A DNA stretch of 64,000 nt from an uncultured Lachnospiraceae bacterium. Lineage in GTDB: Bacteria; Bacillota; Clostridia; Lachnospirales; Lachnospiraceae. The position numbers and the translations under genes are program-made. The stretch is taken from assembly GCA_900320345.1 (NCBI GenBank), contig ONRZ01000002.1, positions 39,417-103,416 of the forward strand, read 5' to 3'. The notes below the pieces were generated by a model that saw only the letters and a list, made by a program, of their open reading frames with translations, was not told the DNA's origin and made no database searches. This document shows, one piece after another, positions 9,132 through 17,884 of the stretch; position 1 is the stretch's first letter; every line of letters begins with the position of its first letter.

Positions 9132-10515
9132 TTCGCTTACCAAGAGAGTTGAGGAATTCATACCGATAGAGGAAGGCAGGGTATCGATGTATACCTGCGG
9201 ACCTACCGTGTATCATTTTGCGCATATAGGGAACTTAAGAAGCTACATCTGTGAGGATGTCCTTGAGAAACTGCTGAGATTTTCGGGACTTGATGTGAAG
9301 CGTGTCATGAACATAACCGATGTCGGTCATCTGTCCTCTGATGCGGACACCGGAGAGGATAAGATGCTTAAAGGTGCAAAGCGTGAGCACAAGACCGTTA
9401 TGGAGATAGCCAGGTATTATACTGATGCTTTCTTCTCGGATTGTGCCAAGCTTAATATCAAGACTCCGGATGTTGTAGAGCCTGCAACGAACTGCATCCC
9501 CGAATTCATCCATATGATAGAGGGCCTGCTTGAAAAGGGATATGCGTACAAGGCGGGAGAGAATATATATTTTGATACATCCAGGCTTAAGGAATATTAT
9601 GTCTTCGGCAATCAGAATGAAGATGAACTCATGGTCGGCGTAAGGGATGATGTGACCGAAGATACAAATAAGAGGAATAAGAATGATTTCGTGCTCTGGT
9701 TTACAAAGTCGAAATTCGAAGATCAGGCATTAAAATGGGAAAGCCCGTGGGGTGTGGGATATCCCGGGTGGCATATAGAGTGCTCATGCATCAGCATGAA
9801 GCATCTGGGAGAGAGGCTGGACCTTCACTGCGGAGGGATAGACAATATGTTCCCGCACCATACAAACGAGATAGCACAGAGCGAATCGTTCATAGGGCAC
9901 AAGTGGTGCAATTACTGGTTCCATGTACATCATCTTAATGATGAGACGGGTAAGATGAGTAAGAGCAAGGGAGAGTTCCTTACGGTATCGCTTCTTGAAA
10001 AAAAAGGCTACGATCCGCTTGTTTACAGGCTTTTCGTACTGCAGTCGCATTATCGTAAGCCGCTCACGTTTTCGTTTGAAACACTCGACCAGACGGCCGC
10101 TACATATAAGAAATTAAAGTCAAGGATCGCAGCGGTTGCGGATGAAGGGAATGTCGATGAGGCGGCGCTTAAGGAATGGCATGATAAATTCGTACAGGCT
10201 GTCGGTGATGACTGCAATACGGCCATGGGACTGACGCTTCTGTATGATGTCCTCAAATCCGAGCTTAACGGTGCAACAAAGCGCGGGATAATAGAAGATT
10301 ACGATCGTGTGCTGTCGCTCGATCTTCTTAAGGAAGACGAAGAAGAGGCGGTTGATGATGAACTCAGGGCATACGTTGAAGCAAGGATAGAAGAGAGAGC
10401 CGAAGCCAAAAAGGCTAAGGATTTCGCCAGGGCGGATGCCATAAGGGATGAACTTGCATCCAAGGGGATAATGATAAAGGATACCAGAGAGGGAGTAGTA
10501 TGGAGCAGGGCGTAG
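9118..10515 (+). CDS. cysS: Cysteinyl-tRNA synthetase
   Basis: Class I synthetase that charges tRNA-Cys. The 465-residue protein shows the HIGN signature (AHIGNLRSYI), zinc ligand Cys and His residues (TCGPTVY; ECSCISMKHLG; HHTNEIAQSE) and KMSKSKG. The C-terminal DALR domain (RIEERAEAKKAKDFARADAIRDEL motif region) is present. ATG 9118 follows AGGAGAGG inside the end of cysE. The stop overlaps the mrnC start. Confidence 0.98.
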   Translation: MRLYNSLTKRVEEFIPIEEGRVSMYTCGPTVYHFAHIGNLRSYICEDVLEKLLRFSGLDVKRVMNITDVGHLSSDADTGEDKMLKGAKREHKTVMEIARYYTDAFFSDCAKLNIKTPDVVEPATNCIPEFIHMIEGLLEKGYAYKAGENIYFDTSRLKEYYVFGNQNEDELMVGVRDDVTEDTNKRNKNDFVLWFTKSKFEDQALKWESPWGVGYPGWHIECSCISMKHLGERLDLHCGGIDNMFPHHTNEIAQSESFIGHKWCNYWFHVHHLNDETGKMSKSKGEFLTVSLLEKKGYDPLVYRLFVLQSHYRKPLTFSFETLDQTAATYKKLKSRIAAVADEGNVDEAALKEWHDKFVQAVGDDCNTAMGLTLLYDVLKSELNGATKRGIIEDYDRVLSLDLLKEDEEEAVDDELRAYVEARIEERAEAKKAKDFARADAIRDELASKGIMIKDTREGVVWSRA

Positions 10516-10958
10516 CTTCCGATATGAGTATTTTGGAGAGTATCAAGACCGGCTTTGAGCTTGAGAGCCTGGATTTAAAGCGATACTCCCCGCTCTCGCT
10601 TGCATTTATCGGTGACAGTGTTTTCGATCTTGTCGTAAAAACGGTCATGGTCGAGAAGGCCAACTGTCCGGCAAATGTACTCCATAAAAGGACGAGTGCC
10701 ATTGTGAAGGCGCAGTCGCAGTCCAGGATGGCGCAGTGGTATCTGGATAATGATATCCTGAGTGATGAAGAGCACGATATTTACCGAAGGGGACGGAACG
10801 CCAAGTCGGCCACAACAGCCAAAAATGCGTCGGTATCAGACTATCGCAGGGCTACGGGAGTAGAGGCTCTGGTGGGATATCTGTATCTTACCGGGAGAAC
10901 GGATCGTATAGTTGAGCTGATAAGGATCGGAATGGAAGCCATAGGTGCACCGGTATGA
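10500..10958 (+). CDS. mrnC: Mini-ribonuclease III
   Basis: RNase III catalytic domain without a dsRNA-binding domain; matures 23S rRNA ends in Firmicutes. The 152-residue protein carries LAFIGDSVFDLVVKT (catalytic Asp), the LHKRTSAIVKAQSQS helix and GRNAKSATTAKNA, then VEALVGYLYLTGR with the second acidic site. ATG 10500 is preceded by GAGGGAG and overlaps the end of cysS; an internal ATG at 10524 is a weaker alternative. rlmB follows, as is typical. Confidence 0.95.
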   Translation: MEQGVASDMSILESIKTGFELESLDLKRYSPLSLAFIGDSVFDLVVKTVMVEKANCPANVLHKRTSAIVKAQSQSRMAQWYLDNDILSDEEHDIYRRGRNAKSATTAKNASVSDYRRATGVEALVGYLYLTGRTDRIVELIRIGMEAIGAPV

Positions 10959-10995
10959 AAAATCCGGACGATCTTAGAACATAACAGGTGATCAT

Positions 10996-11742
10996 ATGTC
11001 ATATGAAGAATCATATATAGAGGGACGGAATGCCGTAATGGAGGCACTGCGTTCCGGCAGGCCGATAGATAAACTGTATATCCTTGACGGATGTCATGAC
11101 GGGCCTGTATCGTCGATCAGACGTGAAGCCAAGAAGAGAGATGCCATAATAAAATTTGTCGAGAAGGAATTCCTTGACCGCATGAGCAGCACTGGACGGC
11201 ATCAGGGAGTGATAGCCGTGGCGGCGGCATATGAATACGCAGAGGTTGAGGATATACTTAAGAAGGCGGAAGATAAGGGGGAAGCGCCGTTTATCTTTTT
11301 GCTTGATAATATCGAGGATCCGCATAATCTCGGAGCGATAATAAGGACGGCAAATCTGTGCGGAGCCCATGGGGTGATAATACCGAAAAACAGGGCGGTC
11401 GGACTTACGGCAACGGTGGCAAGGACTTCCGCGGGAGCACTCAATTATACACCGGTTGCAAGAGTCACCAATCTGGCAAGGACTATAGAGGAACTTAAGG
11501 ATAAGGGATTATGGTTCGTATGCGCGGATATGGACGGAGAAGTAATGTATGACCAGAACCTTACGGGACCCATAGGACTTATTATCGGAGCCGAAGGTGA
11601 AGGCGTGAGCCGGCTGGTAAAGGAAAAATGCGATTATATCGCCTCGATCCCGATGAGGGGTGATATAGATTCGCTCAATGCTTCCGTGGCTGCAGGGGTG
11701 CTCGCATACGAGATAGTAAGACAGAGGCTTAAGAAAGTTTAG
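10996..11742 (+). CDS. rlmB: 23S rRNA 2'-O-methyltransferase, RlmB/TrmH family
   Basis: SpoU-type SAM-dependent methyltransferase with a deep trefoil knot. N-terminal substrate-binding part starts EGRNAVMEALRSGRPID; the three SpoU motifs are LLDNIEDPHNLGAIIRTA, IIGAEGEGVSRLV and IPMRGDIDSLNASVAAGV. The 248-residue length is standard. It sits between mrnC and sigH; the yacP gene often found here is missing. The exact nucleotide modified cannot be read from the sequence. Confidence 0.93.
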   Translation: MSYEESYIEGRNAVMEALRSGRPIDKLYILDGCHDGPVSSIRREAKKRDAIIKFVEKEFLDRMSSTGRHQGVIAVAAAYEYAEVEDILKKAEDKGEAPFIFLLDNIEDPHNLGAIIRTANLCGAHGVIIPKNRAVGLTATVARTSAGALNYTPVARVTNLARTIEELKDKGLWFVCADMDGEVMYDQNLTGPIGLIIGAEGEGVSRLVKEKCDYIASIPMRGDIDSLNASVAAGVLAYEIVRQRLKKV

Positions 11743-11751
11743 ACGATAAAT

Positions 11752-12381
11752 ATGAATCCTGAAAAATATGAAGATTTAACCGATGTGGAGCTTATCATAC
11801 GTTGTCGTGAAGGACAGAGCGACATAACCGATTATCTTATGGAAAAATATAAGGATCTGGTCAAGGTAAAGGCTAGATCCATGTATATTTTAGGGGCTGA
11901 TAACGACGATCTTATCCAGGAGGGTATGATAGGCCTGTTTAAGGCGATAAGGGATTATGATGCCGGACGGGATGCAAGTTTTTACACATTTGCGGAGTTA
12001 TGCATATCGCGGCAGATATATACAGCAGTACAGGCATCCAGAAGGCAGAAACATATCCCTCTTAATAACTATATCTCACTGTACGGCAATGTATCCGAAA
12101 ATGCGGATGATGAAGAAAGATATCTTATAGATGCACTTCAGCCCACGGGTGATCTGAGCCCCGAAGAGCTTGTGATCGACCGTGAAAATATGAGCGTTCT
12201 TGAACAACGGATAGAGGAGAGCCTAAGTGCCTTTGAAAAACAGGTGCTCGACCTGTACGTTACCGGCATGTCTTATGTGCAGATAGCCAAGGTCCTCGGA
12301 CGAGATGAGAAGTCAACGGACAATGCGCTGCAGAGACTGAAGGGCAAGATCAGGAAGATCATAAAAGAAGAAGGGAAATAG
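11752..12381 (+). CDS. sigH: RNA polymerase sigma-H factor
   Basis: Sigma-70 family factor that in Bacilli and Clostridia controls early sporulation and stationary-phase genes. The 209-residue protein has region 2 (DLIQEGMIGLFKAIRDYD) and region 4 with its helix-turn-helix (YVTGMSYVQIAKVLGRDEKSTDNALQRLKGK). LNNYISLYGN follows the pattern of SigH proteins. It begins 9 bases after rlmB and ends the ispF operon. SigH predicts that the organism belongs to a spore-forming lineage, though not that it still sporulates. Confidence 0.92.
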   Translation: MNPEKYEDLTDVELIIRCREGQSDITDYLMEKYKDLVKVKARSMYILGADNDDLIQEGMIGLFKAIRDYDAGRDASFYTFAELCISRQIYTAVQASRRQKHIPLNNYISLYGNVSENADDEERYLIDALQPTGDLSPEELVIDRENMSVLEQRIEESLSAFEKQVLDLYVTGMSYVQIAKVLGRDEKSTDNALQRLKGKIRKIIKEEGK

Positions 12382-12429
12382 AGAACTGTCATATGCTTAC
12401 AACTTTTTAGAGGATAGAGCAGTAACGGG

Positions 12430-12485
12430 TTGACAGGTCGCGGCAGATGAGGTATATTAAGTGTACTAATTGAATTAGTACACTT
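12430..12485 (+). promoter_or_regulatory. Promoter with perfect palindromic operator for the GntR-ABC operon
   Basis: TTGACA at 12430-12435 and TATATT at 12453-12458 with a 17-base spacer. Immediately downstream, 12459-12485 is a perfect 27-base palindrome: arms AAGTGTACTAATT and AATTAGTACACTT around a central G. The position over the transcription start and the YtrA-type gene that follows indicate autorepression. Confidence 0.8.
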
Positions 12486-12510
12486 ATTTTGTTGGAAAGG
12501 AGATGCCGGT

Positions 12511-12900
12511 ATGATCCTGATAGACTATAAAGATTCAAGACCGATATATGAGCAGGTATTTGACAAGCTGCGTCTGCTCATCCTTAACGGAGTACTGAAG
12601 CAGGATGAGAAGATACCTTCGGTACGGACTCTGGCTATGGAGCTTTCCATAAATCCGAACACCATACAGCGTGCCTACAGTGAACTGGAACGGCAGGGAT
12701 ATATCTATACCGTGAAGGGACGGGGCAATTTCGTGTCGGATACGGGACAGCTTAAGAATGAATATCGAAGGGAGATATTCGGGCGGCTTGATGAGGTGAT
12801 AGCCGCGGCGGACAATGCGGGTATGTCAAGAAGTGAACTTGTGGATCACATAAAGAATAAAGAAGAGATCCTGGATGACAGGGGAGGTGAGGATAAGTGA
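12511..12900 (+). CDS. GntR-family transcriptional regulator, YtrA subfamily
   Basis: A 129-residue regulator. The N-terminal winged helix (PIYEQVFDKLRLLILNGVL, SVRTLAMELSINPNTIQRAY, GRGNFVSD) is the GntR DNA-binding domain. The ~50-residue C-terminal helical part is the short dimerisation region of the YtrA type. Such proteins usually repress an ABC transporter operon that answers to cell-wall-active peptides. The stop overlaps the next gene's GTG by 4 bases. It most likely binds the palindrome at 12459-12485. Confidence 0.9.
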   Translation: MILIDYKDSRPIYEQVFDKLRLLILNGVLKQDEKIPSVRTLAMELSINPNTIQRAYSELERQGYIYTVKGRGNFVSDTGQLKNEYRREIFGRLDEVIAAADNAGMSRSELVDHIKNKEEILDDRGGEDK

Positions 12901-13802
12901 TAAAGATAGAAAATGTAAGCAAGGCATTTGATGATATCAAAGCAGTTGACAGGGTGAGTGTTGAAATAAACGAGAAGATAGTATTTGGTCTGCTCGGGAC
13001 AAACGGAGCGGGCAAGAGTACCTTGCTCAGGATGGCAGCAGGCGTTTTGAAGCCTGACAGCGGTACCATAACCGTTGATGATAAGAAGGTGTATGACAAT
13101 CCGGCAGCGAAGAGGAATATTTATTTTGTTTCGGATACGCCGTATTTTTTCCCGAATGCCACACCGGAGGATATGGAGAAATATCTTATCAATCAGTATC
13201 CGGATTTTGCTTCGCTTAAATTCGCAAGATATCTTAAGAGCTTCTCCCTTGAGTATGACAGGAAGATAAATACATATTCAAAGGGGATGAAGAGGCAGCT
13301 TGCACTGCTGCTCGGTATATGCTCGGGCACCAAATATCTTTTCTGTGATGAGTCGTTTGACGGGCTCGATCCCGTAATGCGCCAGGGTATCAAGAGCATA
13401 TTTGCAAAAGAGATGGATGAACGTGGCCTCACACCGGTGATCGCGAGCCATAATCTGAGGGAGCTTGAGGATATCTGCGATCATGTCGGGCTTCTTCATC
13501 GCGGCGGTGTCCTGCTCTCCAAGGATCTTGATGATCTTAAGCTCAATATACAGAGGGTGCAGTGCGTATTTGCATCGGAAGAAGATGAGAAGAAGCTTGA
13601 GGAGAAGATAGACATGGTCAAGGAAGAGACAAGCGGATCTCTCCGGACATATACCATAAGGGGTACAAGGGAAGATACACAGAAGCTGTTTGGAGAAGTG
13701 AATACGATATTTTATGAGATACTTCCTTTGTCTCTTGAAGAAATATTCATAAGTGAAACGGAGGTGGCTGGTTATGACATCAAAAAGCTCATTATGGGTT
13801 AG
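12897..13802 (+). CDS. ABC transporter ATP-binding protein
   Basis: A 301-residue ATPase of the ABC-2 exporter type. Walker A is GTNGAGKST (about residues 38-46), the signature is YSKGMKRQLAL, Walker B is YLFCDESFDGLD with the catalytic Glu replaced in order by DES, and the switch His is in VIASHNLREL. The C-terminal ~90 residues are the accessory domain typical of these ATPases. GTG 12897 overlaps the regulator's stop. Works with the permease that follows. The substrate is unknown; antibiotic or peptide export or sensing is usual for YtrA-linked systems. Confidence 0.92.
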   Translation: MIKIENVSKAFDDIKAVDRVSVEINEKIVFGLLGTNGAGKSTLLRMAAGVLKPDSGTITVDDKKVYDNPAAKRNIYFVSDTPYFFPNATPEDMEKYLINQYPDFASLKFARYLKSFSLEYDRKINTYSKGMKRQLALLLGICSGTKYLFCDESFDGLDPVMRQGIKSIFAKEMDERGLTPVIASHNLRELEDICDHVGLLHRGGVLLSKDLDDLKLNIQRVQCVFASEEDEKKLEEKIDMVKEETSGSLRTYTIRGTREDTQKLFGEVNTIFYEILPLSLEEIFISETEVAGYDIKKLIMG

Positions 13803-14082
13803 CCTCATGCAGAATGATAAGAGAAGGCTCTGGCAGTGGTGCCTTATGGTACTTCTGTTCGTAGTCTTGCCTGTTCTTGTATTCCTTATACTTATAATGT
13901 CGATAAATGAATCGCAGTACATGATGAATTACGGATCGAAGGCATATGAGCAGATAAGACAGGACGTACACAGGTACGCAACAGTATTTATAGGCGCTTC
14001 GGGCGGGCTTAAGCCTGTGATCGTAACGATCGGTGCGGCACTTACCGCTTTGGGAGGTTTTTCGTATATCAATGACGGGTGA
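13774..14082 (+). pseudogene. ABC-2 permease, N-terminal piece before a -1 frameshift
   Basis: MTSKSSLWVSLMQNDKRRLW, a transmembrane helix (~residues 22-45), and a second hydrophobic stretch ending GFSYINDG at the stop TGA 14080-14082. ATG 13774 follows GGAGG at 9 bases. In related Clostridia permeases the sequence continues without a break from GFSY into a cytosolic LDFYESMP-type turn, and that continuation is found here in the -1 frame from 14079. The stop and the next start overlap as GTGA. So this is either one gene broken by loss of one G in a G run, two coupled genes, or a sequencing error. Confidence 0.7.
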
Positions 14083-15989
14083 AGCTCGATTTTTACGAGA
14101 GCATGCCTCAGAAGAAGAGCAGCAGGTTTTTCGTTATCTGGTTTAACGGCATCGTAATGTTTGTGCTCACCTATGTGATCGGTATGCTGCTTGGCTTTGC
14201 GGTGCTTACGGTGAGCGGATACGGCGATCTGTATACGATGAATGAAGCGCTCCGTGATCTTGGAAGTGTCATGCTGTATTATCTCGGAGTATATCATCTG
14301 TTCATACTGTCCATGATGATAACGGGAACGGTCTTTGCGGGTATATGTGCCTTTGCCGTGCTGTCTTCGTATGAAGCTATAATAAGGCTTATGATATCAG
14401 CGTTTAAAGGTATTTTCTTCAGATATAACTATACGCTTAATGAGTTCCTTGTACCTGTTGTTTCGCCTTATGGACTGTTTATCAGGGTGATCTCCGAGAC
14501 AGACAGGACAAACGGTGATCCCTCAAAGTATTTGATGATGCTGGGTGTGTTCGATCTTGCGCTGCTCCTTGTGTCCCTGCTCGTATATATGAAACGTCCA
14601 AGGGAAAAGGCAGGCAGGACACTCGTGTTCAAATGGATGGCCGAGCCGCTTAAGATACTTATGGCAGTCCCGGCTGTTACGGCAGCAGGTCTTATAACTG
14701 CACAGACAATGAACGCAAACGGGTTATTAAATGTCCGAAATATGGTACTTATCAGCGTTATCATTCTTATCGCATCGATCATAGTATGTGCACTTATCCA
14801 GGGTGTGTTTGAACTGGATATAAGACAGGCATTTAAGAAAAAGCTGCAGTGGATCGTATGTACTGTTCTTGCCCTTGTGATCTTCTTCGGATTCAAGCAG
14901 GATATTCTCGGGATAGACAGGTATGTGCCGGATCCGTCCGAGGTCGCTTCGGCGGTATTTGCCCCGGAAGGGTATGACGGTTTATGGGGCGGCAGGATCG
15001 GTGCGGATCTTAAGTACATGGATATGGTTGATTTTTACAGGGAAAATATGTATCTGACAGATGCGGAAAGCATCTGTGAGCTTGCCAGGCTGTCGATGGA
15101 AAAATGCGACGAGGCATGGGATAATGCAAACGATGATCCGGATACGTTCTACCAGTCCGATGAGAGCAGTATGTTTTCACAGGCCATTTTGTTATACAGG
15201 ATGAAGAACGGACGTCTGATCGCAAGAGAGTTAAGTATACCGGTAAAGGATGATAAGGCAGCGGAGCTTGTTGATAAAATAATGTCGACACAGGAATTTG
15301 TCCGTGGATACTATTCTGTTGAGGTGTATGATGCGGATACCGCGATCTCACAGACTCAGACGATGCATCTTGAAGCAAGGTATACCGACGGAGTACATGA
15401 CAGGAGACTGGACAGGGATGAACTTATCGAGCTTATAGGAATGTATAAGAAGGATATGGAGACCTTCAGCTATAAGGAAAGGATAGACTTATTACCCGCG
15501 GGTTATATAAGGTATTCGATATCGACGGAAGACAGCCGGTTCTATGGCCCGATGCAGGAAGAGTCGCTCGTGGTTTACCCGTGCATGAGAAACTGCATTA
15601 AATATATCAATGACAAGGGTTATTCGCTTGATGATTTTTCACTTTATGATGAGGCGGAAGCTGTGGTTATAACGAATCCGCATTATGATGAACAGAATGA
15701 GTATATGAAGGAAGAGGGGCTTGATTATCTGCCTGAAGAACTGCAGGAGCGCTTCGTAAAGACCAGGGAATACAACGGAACAGATCTTAAGGAACTTGAA
15801 GCTTTCCTGTATCCCGGGGATATGGGGATGTACCGCTGGGACGGCGGCAAGGATTTTGACGTTTCCTATGAGGTACAGATAGTTTACAGGCGCGGCGGTG
15901 AAAAGGCAAAACGATACGGTGATTTCAACTACTATTATTTCGTGAAGGGTGAAGTGCCGGAAAATGTTGTAAAAGATCTGGCTCTGTAA
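14079..15989 (+). CDS. ABC-2 type permease, C-terminal piece
   Basis: 636 residues from GTG 14079. It begins MKLDFYESMPQKKSSRFFVIWFNG, the continuation of the preceding piece, then has about six hydrophobic segments (residues ~22-45, 75-105, 152-170, 195-260, 265-280) and a large soluble C-terminal part from ~residue 290 rich in acidic residues, with a Gly-Gly-rich end. Together the pieces would make a ~738-residue permease. GGAGG lies 21 bases before the GTG, too far for strong independent initiation, so expression as a separate protein would rely on coupling to the upstream frame. Confidence 0.75.
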   Translation: MKLDFYESMPQKKSSRFFVIWFNGIVMFVLTYVIGMLLGFAVLTVSGYGDLYTMNEALRDLGSVMLYYLGVYHLFILSMMITGTVFAGICAFAVLSSYEAIIRLMISAFKGIFFRYNYTLNEFLVPVVSPYGLFIRVISETDRTNGDPSKYLMMLGVFDLALLLVSLLVYMKRPREKAGRTLVFKWMAEPLKILMAVPAVTAAGLITAQTMNANGLLNVRNMVLISVIILIASIIVCALIQGVFELDIRQAFKKKLQWIVCTVLALVIFFGFKQDILGIDRYVPDPSEVASAVFAPEGYDGLWGGRIGADLKYMDMVDFYRENMYLTDAESICELARLSMEKCDEAWDNANDDPDTFYQSDESSMFSQAILLYRMKNGRLIARELSIPVKDDKAAELVDKIMSTQEFVRGYYSVEVYDADTAISQTQTMHLEARYTDGVHDRRLDRDELIELIGMYKKDMETFSYKERIDLLPAGYIRYSISTEDSRFYGPMQEESLVVYPCMRNCIKYINDKGYSLDDFSLYDEAEAVVITNPHYDEQNEYMKEEGLDYLPEELQERFVKTREYNGTDLKELEAFLYPGDMGMYRWDGGKDFDVSYEVQIVYRRGGEKAKRYGDFNYYYFVKGEVPENVVKDLAL

Positions 15990-16080
15990 AATATGACAAA
16001 AGGTATAGAGAATAAAATGAACAAAGATCAAAGATCAATATTCTAATGCTTGTGATTGATAAAGAGGATGGACATGCCGT

Positions 16081-16224
16081 TGGTACGTATGTTATAAGAA
16101 AGTAGGATTTCATGACACGGAGATCGTTAAGAAAGACCCATGGAATGTAGTGGAGATGGAGATACTGAGGGAAGAATGGGAAATAATTGTATTTCAGGAT
16201 AAGAAATTATTGGGGGATCAATAA
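16081..16224 (+). pseudogene. GNAT acetyltransferase C-terminal fragment
   Basis: Open frame without a start: WYVCYKKVGFHDTEIVKKD, PWNVVEMEILREEWEII, ending at TAA 16222. YKKVGF followed by a short beta strand looks like the last conserved block of GNAT acetyltransferases (the Y-x-K-x-GF motif). No N-terminal acetyl-CoA loop precedes it. It marks the left edge of a run of broken genes. Confidence 0.35.
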
Positions 16225-16393
16225 TCTGATGGTAGAGATTATTTTTTCAGATTTTTATAGAACAATTTTATTATGCATGCAACAATAATTGTTTTTACTT
16301 TGAAAGTTCTCCAAATGATCAACTGTTTCTTGATTTTTGAATACATTGTTGCCATTTTTCGATTTCTTACGTATAACTATATAGAGAGCGGTA

Positions 16394-16522
16394 TTGAAGC
16401 TTCCTGACCGGATCGCTCAGCAGGAAGTGATTCAGAATTGCCTCATCGATGCGATCATTACGGAAATGTACCCGGTGCTATTAAAAAATCATTATCAGCT
16501 TATATGGAGGAACGGTAAATAA
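16394..16522 (+). other. Short ORF fragment coupled to a double-glycine peptide
   Basis: Frame open from 16385; possible TTG start at 16394 gives LKLPDRIAQQEVIQNC and on to LLKNHYQLIWRNGK (42 residues). No ribosome site and no recognised family. Its TAA (16520-16522) shares one base with the ATG of the next gene (TAATG). It looks like the 3' end of a lost gene. The 170 bases before it (16225-16393) are AT-rich with a weak hairpin at 16261-16293 followed by Ts. Confidence 0.3.
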
Positions 16523-16689
16523 TGAAACTGATCGGTGATCTGAAGGAAAAAGTAGAAAATGCAAAGACAAAGGAAGAAGCAAGGGATACCATAAAAGAGG
16601 CAGGGATGCTCCTTGATGATGAAGAACTGGACAAAGTATCCGGAGGCGGGGAATTTACTGCGTATAATCCTAATGACCGGCCAAGGTAA
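16522..16689 (+). CDS. Double-glycine leader peptide 1
   Basis: A 55-residue precursor-like peptide. Residues 1-42 form a charged leader (MKLIGDLKEKVENAKTKEEA ...) ending in LLDDEELDKVSGG, the form of double-glycine or Nif11-like leaders cut by C39 peptidases. Residues 43-55 (GEFTAYNPNDRPR) would be the released part. GGAGG at 16506-16510 is 11 bases before the ATG. There is no maturation enzyme or peptidase-ABC exporter nearby, so processing would depend on genes outside the window. It could be a bacteriocin-like or signalling peptide; function unknown. Confidence 0.6.
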   Translation: MKLIGDLKEKVENAKTKEEARDTIKEAGMLLDDEELDKVSGGGEFTAYNPNDRPR

Positions 16690-16706
16690 AACAGGTCAAC
16701 GTAAAG

Positions 16707-16855
16707 TCAGCTCAGGACAGGGAAAATCGCCTTTGGAGATTTCATTTCCCAGGCTTTTCCCTGCATTGTAAAACCCGGCGTATGCACGTTTTTAATCTTC
16801 ACAGGTGGAATCAATTCGATATCATATCCACTTTCAAGAAATATCTTTAGGCCAG
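16707..16855 (-). pseudogene. Fragment of a CdiA-C-like nuclease protein
   Basis: On the minus strand from ~16855: LKIFLESGYDIELIPPVKI, then KNVHTPGFTMQGKAWEMKSPK before a stop. The pattern HTPx(5-6)G-x-x-WEMKSPK resembles the active-site region of CdiA C-terminal tRNA-nuclease-like domains found in integrative elements. Only about 45 residues match. The upstream codons of the longer open frame are antisense to the VirB6-like fragment, so the match starts at the junction near 16850. Confidence 0.4.
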
Positions 16856-17119
16856 ACACCGGCGAACTTTTCACCCGGAGTGTTTGCCATGATCCGGACA
16901 CTTTCGGAGAATGTGATCATGCCAATAGCAGGAATCATCCTGACATTCATTGCCTGTTATGAGCTGATTCAGCTGGTCATCAGCCGTAATAATCTGGCGC
17001 ATTTCGAGACCTGGATATTCTTCAAGTGGGTTTTCAAAACATTCATTGCAGTTAATATTGTGGATTATAACAAATGTATTTCATGTGGATCGCGTAACAT
17101 TGTTGAATTGAAGTGTTGA
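16845..17119 (+). pseudogene. VirB6/TrbL-like conjugation protein fragment
   Basis: Residues GQTPANFSPGVFAMIRTLSE, a membrane helix (IMPIAGIILTFIACYELIQ), then NNLAHFETWIFFKWVFKTF and IAVNIV match the N-terminal part of the VirB6/TrbL-like protein of Tn1549-type conjugative elements as I know it. The start region is missing and the match ends at about 17068, after which the frame reads KCISCGSRNIVELKC. The full protein is ~280 residues or more, so this is a relic. An intact gene (ATG or similar at 16805) is unlikely. Confidence 0.55.
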
Positions 17120-17254
17120 TAGTTATCCATGTTTGAGTAACTAATGCATATAATACTATTGAGTTGGTGTGAAAGAATACGGGATTTGATATAGATTCAT
17201 GAGATTTTGATAAAGCTATGAGCAAAAAAGATTGGTTTTTGGAGAAAAAAGAAG

Positions 17255-17849
17255 TTGAATTATGGTATTTTAGATATGGAGATGACTTGCGATGGAAGAC
17301 GCGAGGGAGATAAATTCATTGATGACGGAAGAATGTCACGCTACCAACGGGAGATAATTTCCGTTGGATTTATTGTAGTTGATGATAAATAATAATATAA
17401 AGAACAGATATTCAACTAATATAAGGCCAATACACAAGCCGATACTGACGGATTATTGTAAAGAACTTACTGGAATAACTCAAGCTGATGTGGATCATGG
17501 AAAAAAGAGTAATAATGCATTTCGAGATTTGAAGGATCTTTGTGATAGGTATTCGATTGATTATGTTTTCGTATTTGGAGATTTTGATGAAGTGGCAATC
17601 AAAGCAACTGCTAAGTGGAACAAGAAGGCAAAGGAAAAGACAGAAAATCTTTTTGTGATTAAAAGTAAAATTGTTGACGTAAGACCAGCTATTATTAATG
17701 CAATGGGAGGACAGTATAAAGGTATGGGCTTGTCTAAAGTTGCAGATGAGTTAGGAATAAAGAAAAAGGGCGATCATCATGATGCGATTGATGATGCAAT
17801 GTTGTTATTTAGAGTGTGCAAAAAACTGGATATACAAATGATGGATTAA
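17255..17849 (+). pseudogene. DnaQ-like 3'-5' exonuclease with +1 frameshift
   Basis: DEDDh exonuclease broken once. The N-terminal part starts at TTG 17255 (GGAG at 17241-17244): MNYGILDMEMTCDGRREGD ... REIISVGFIVVDD, holding the first D-x-E motif. It hits a TAA at 17390. One extra A near 17387 moves the frame, and NNNIKNRYSTNIRPIHKP, LTDYCKELTGITQADVD, FVFGDFD and the H-D-A-I-D-D-A box follow to TAA 17849. Repaired length would be ~198 residues, normal for KapD/ExoI-like proteins. It lies between two double-glycine peptides. A sequencing error cannot be excluded. Confidence 0.65.
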
Positions 17850-17884
17850 TATAGAGCATCTCTTTTCGGAGGGAGGATTATAAT

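Noticed and set aside
16805-17119. Intact membrane protein gene
   Set aside because: The sequence matches only an internal part of a larger conjugation protein and lacks its start and end, so it is treated as a fragment.
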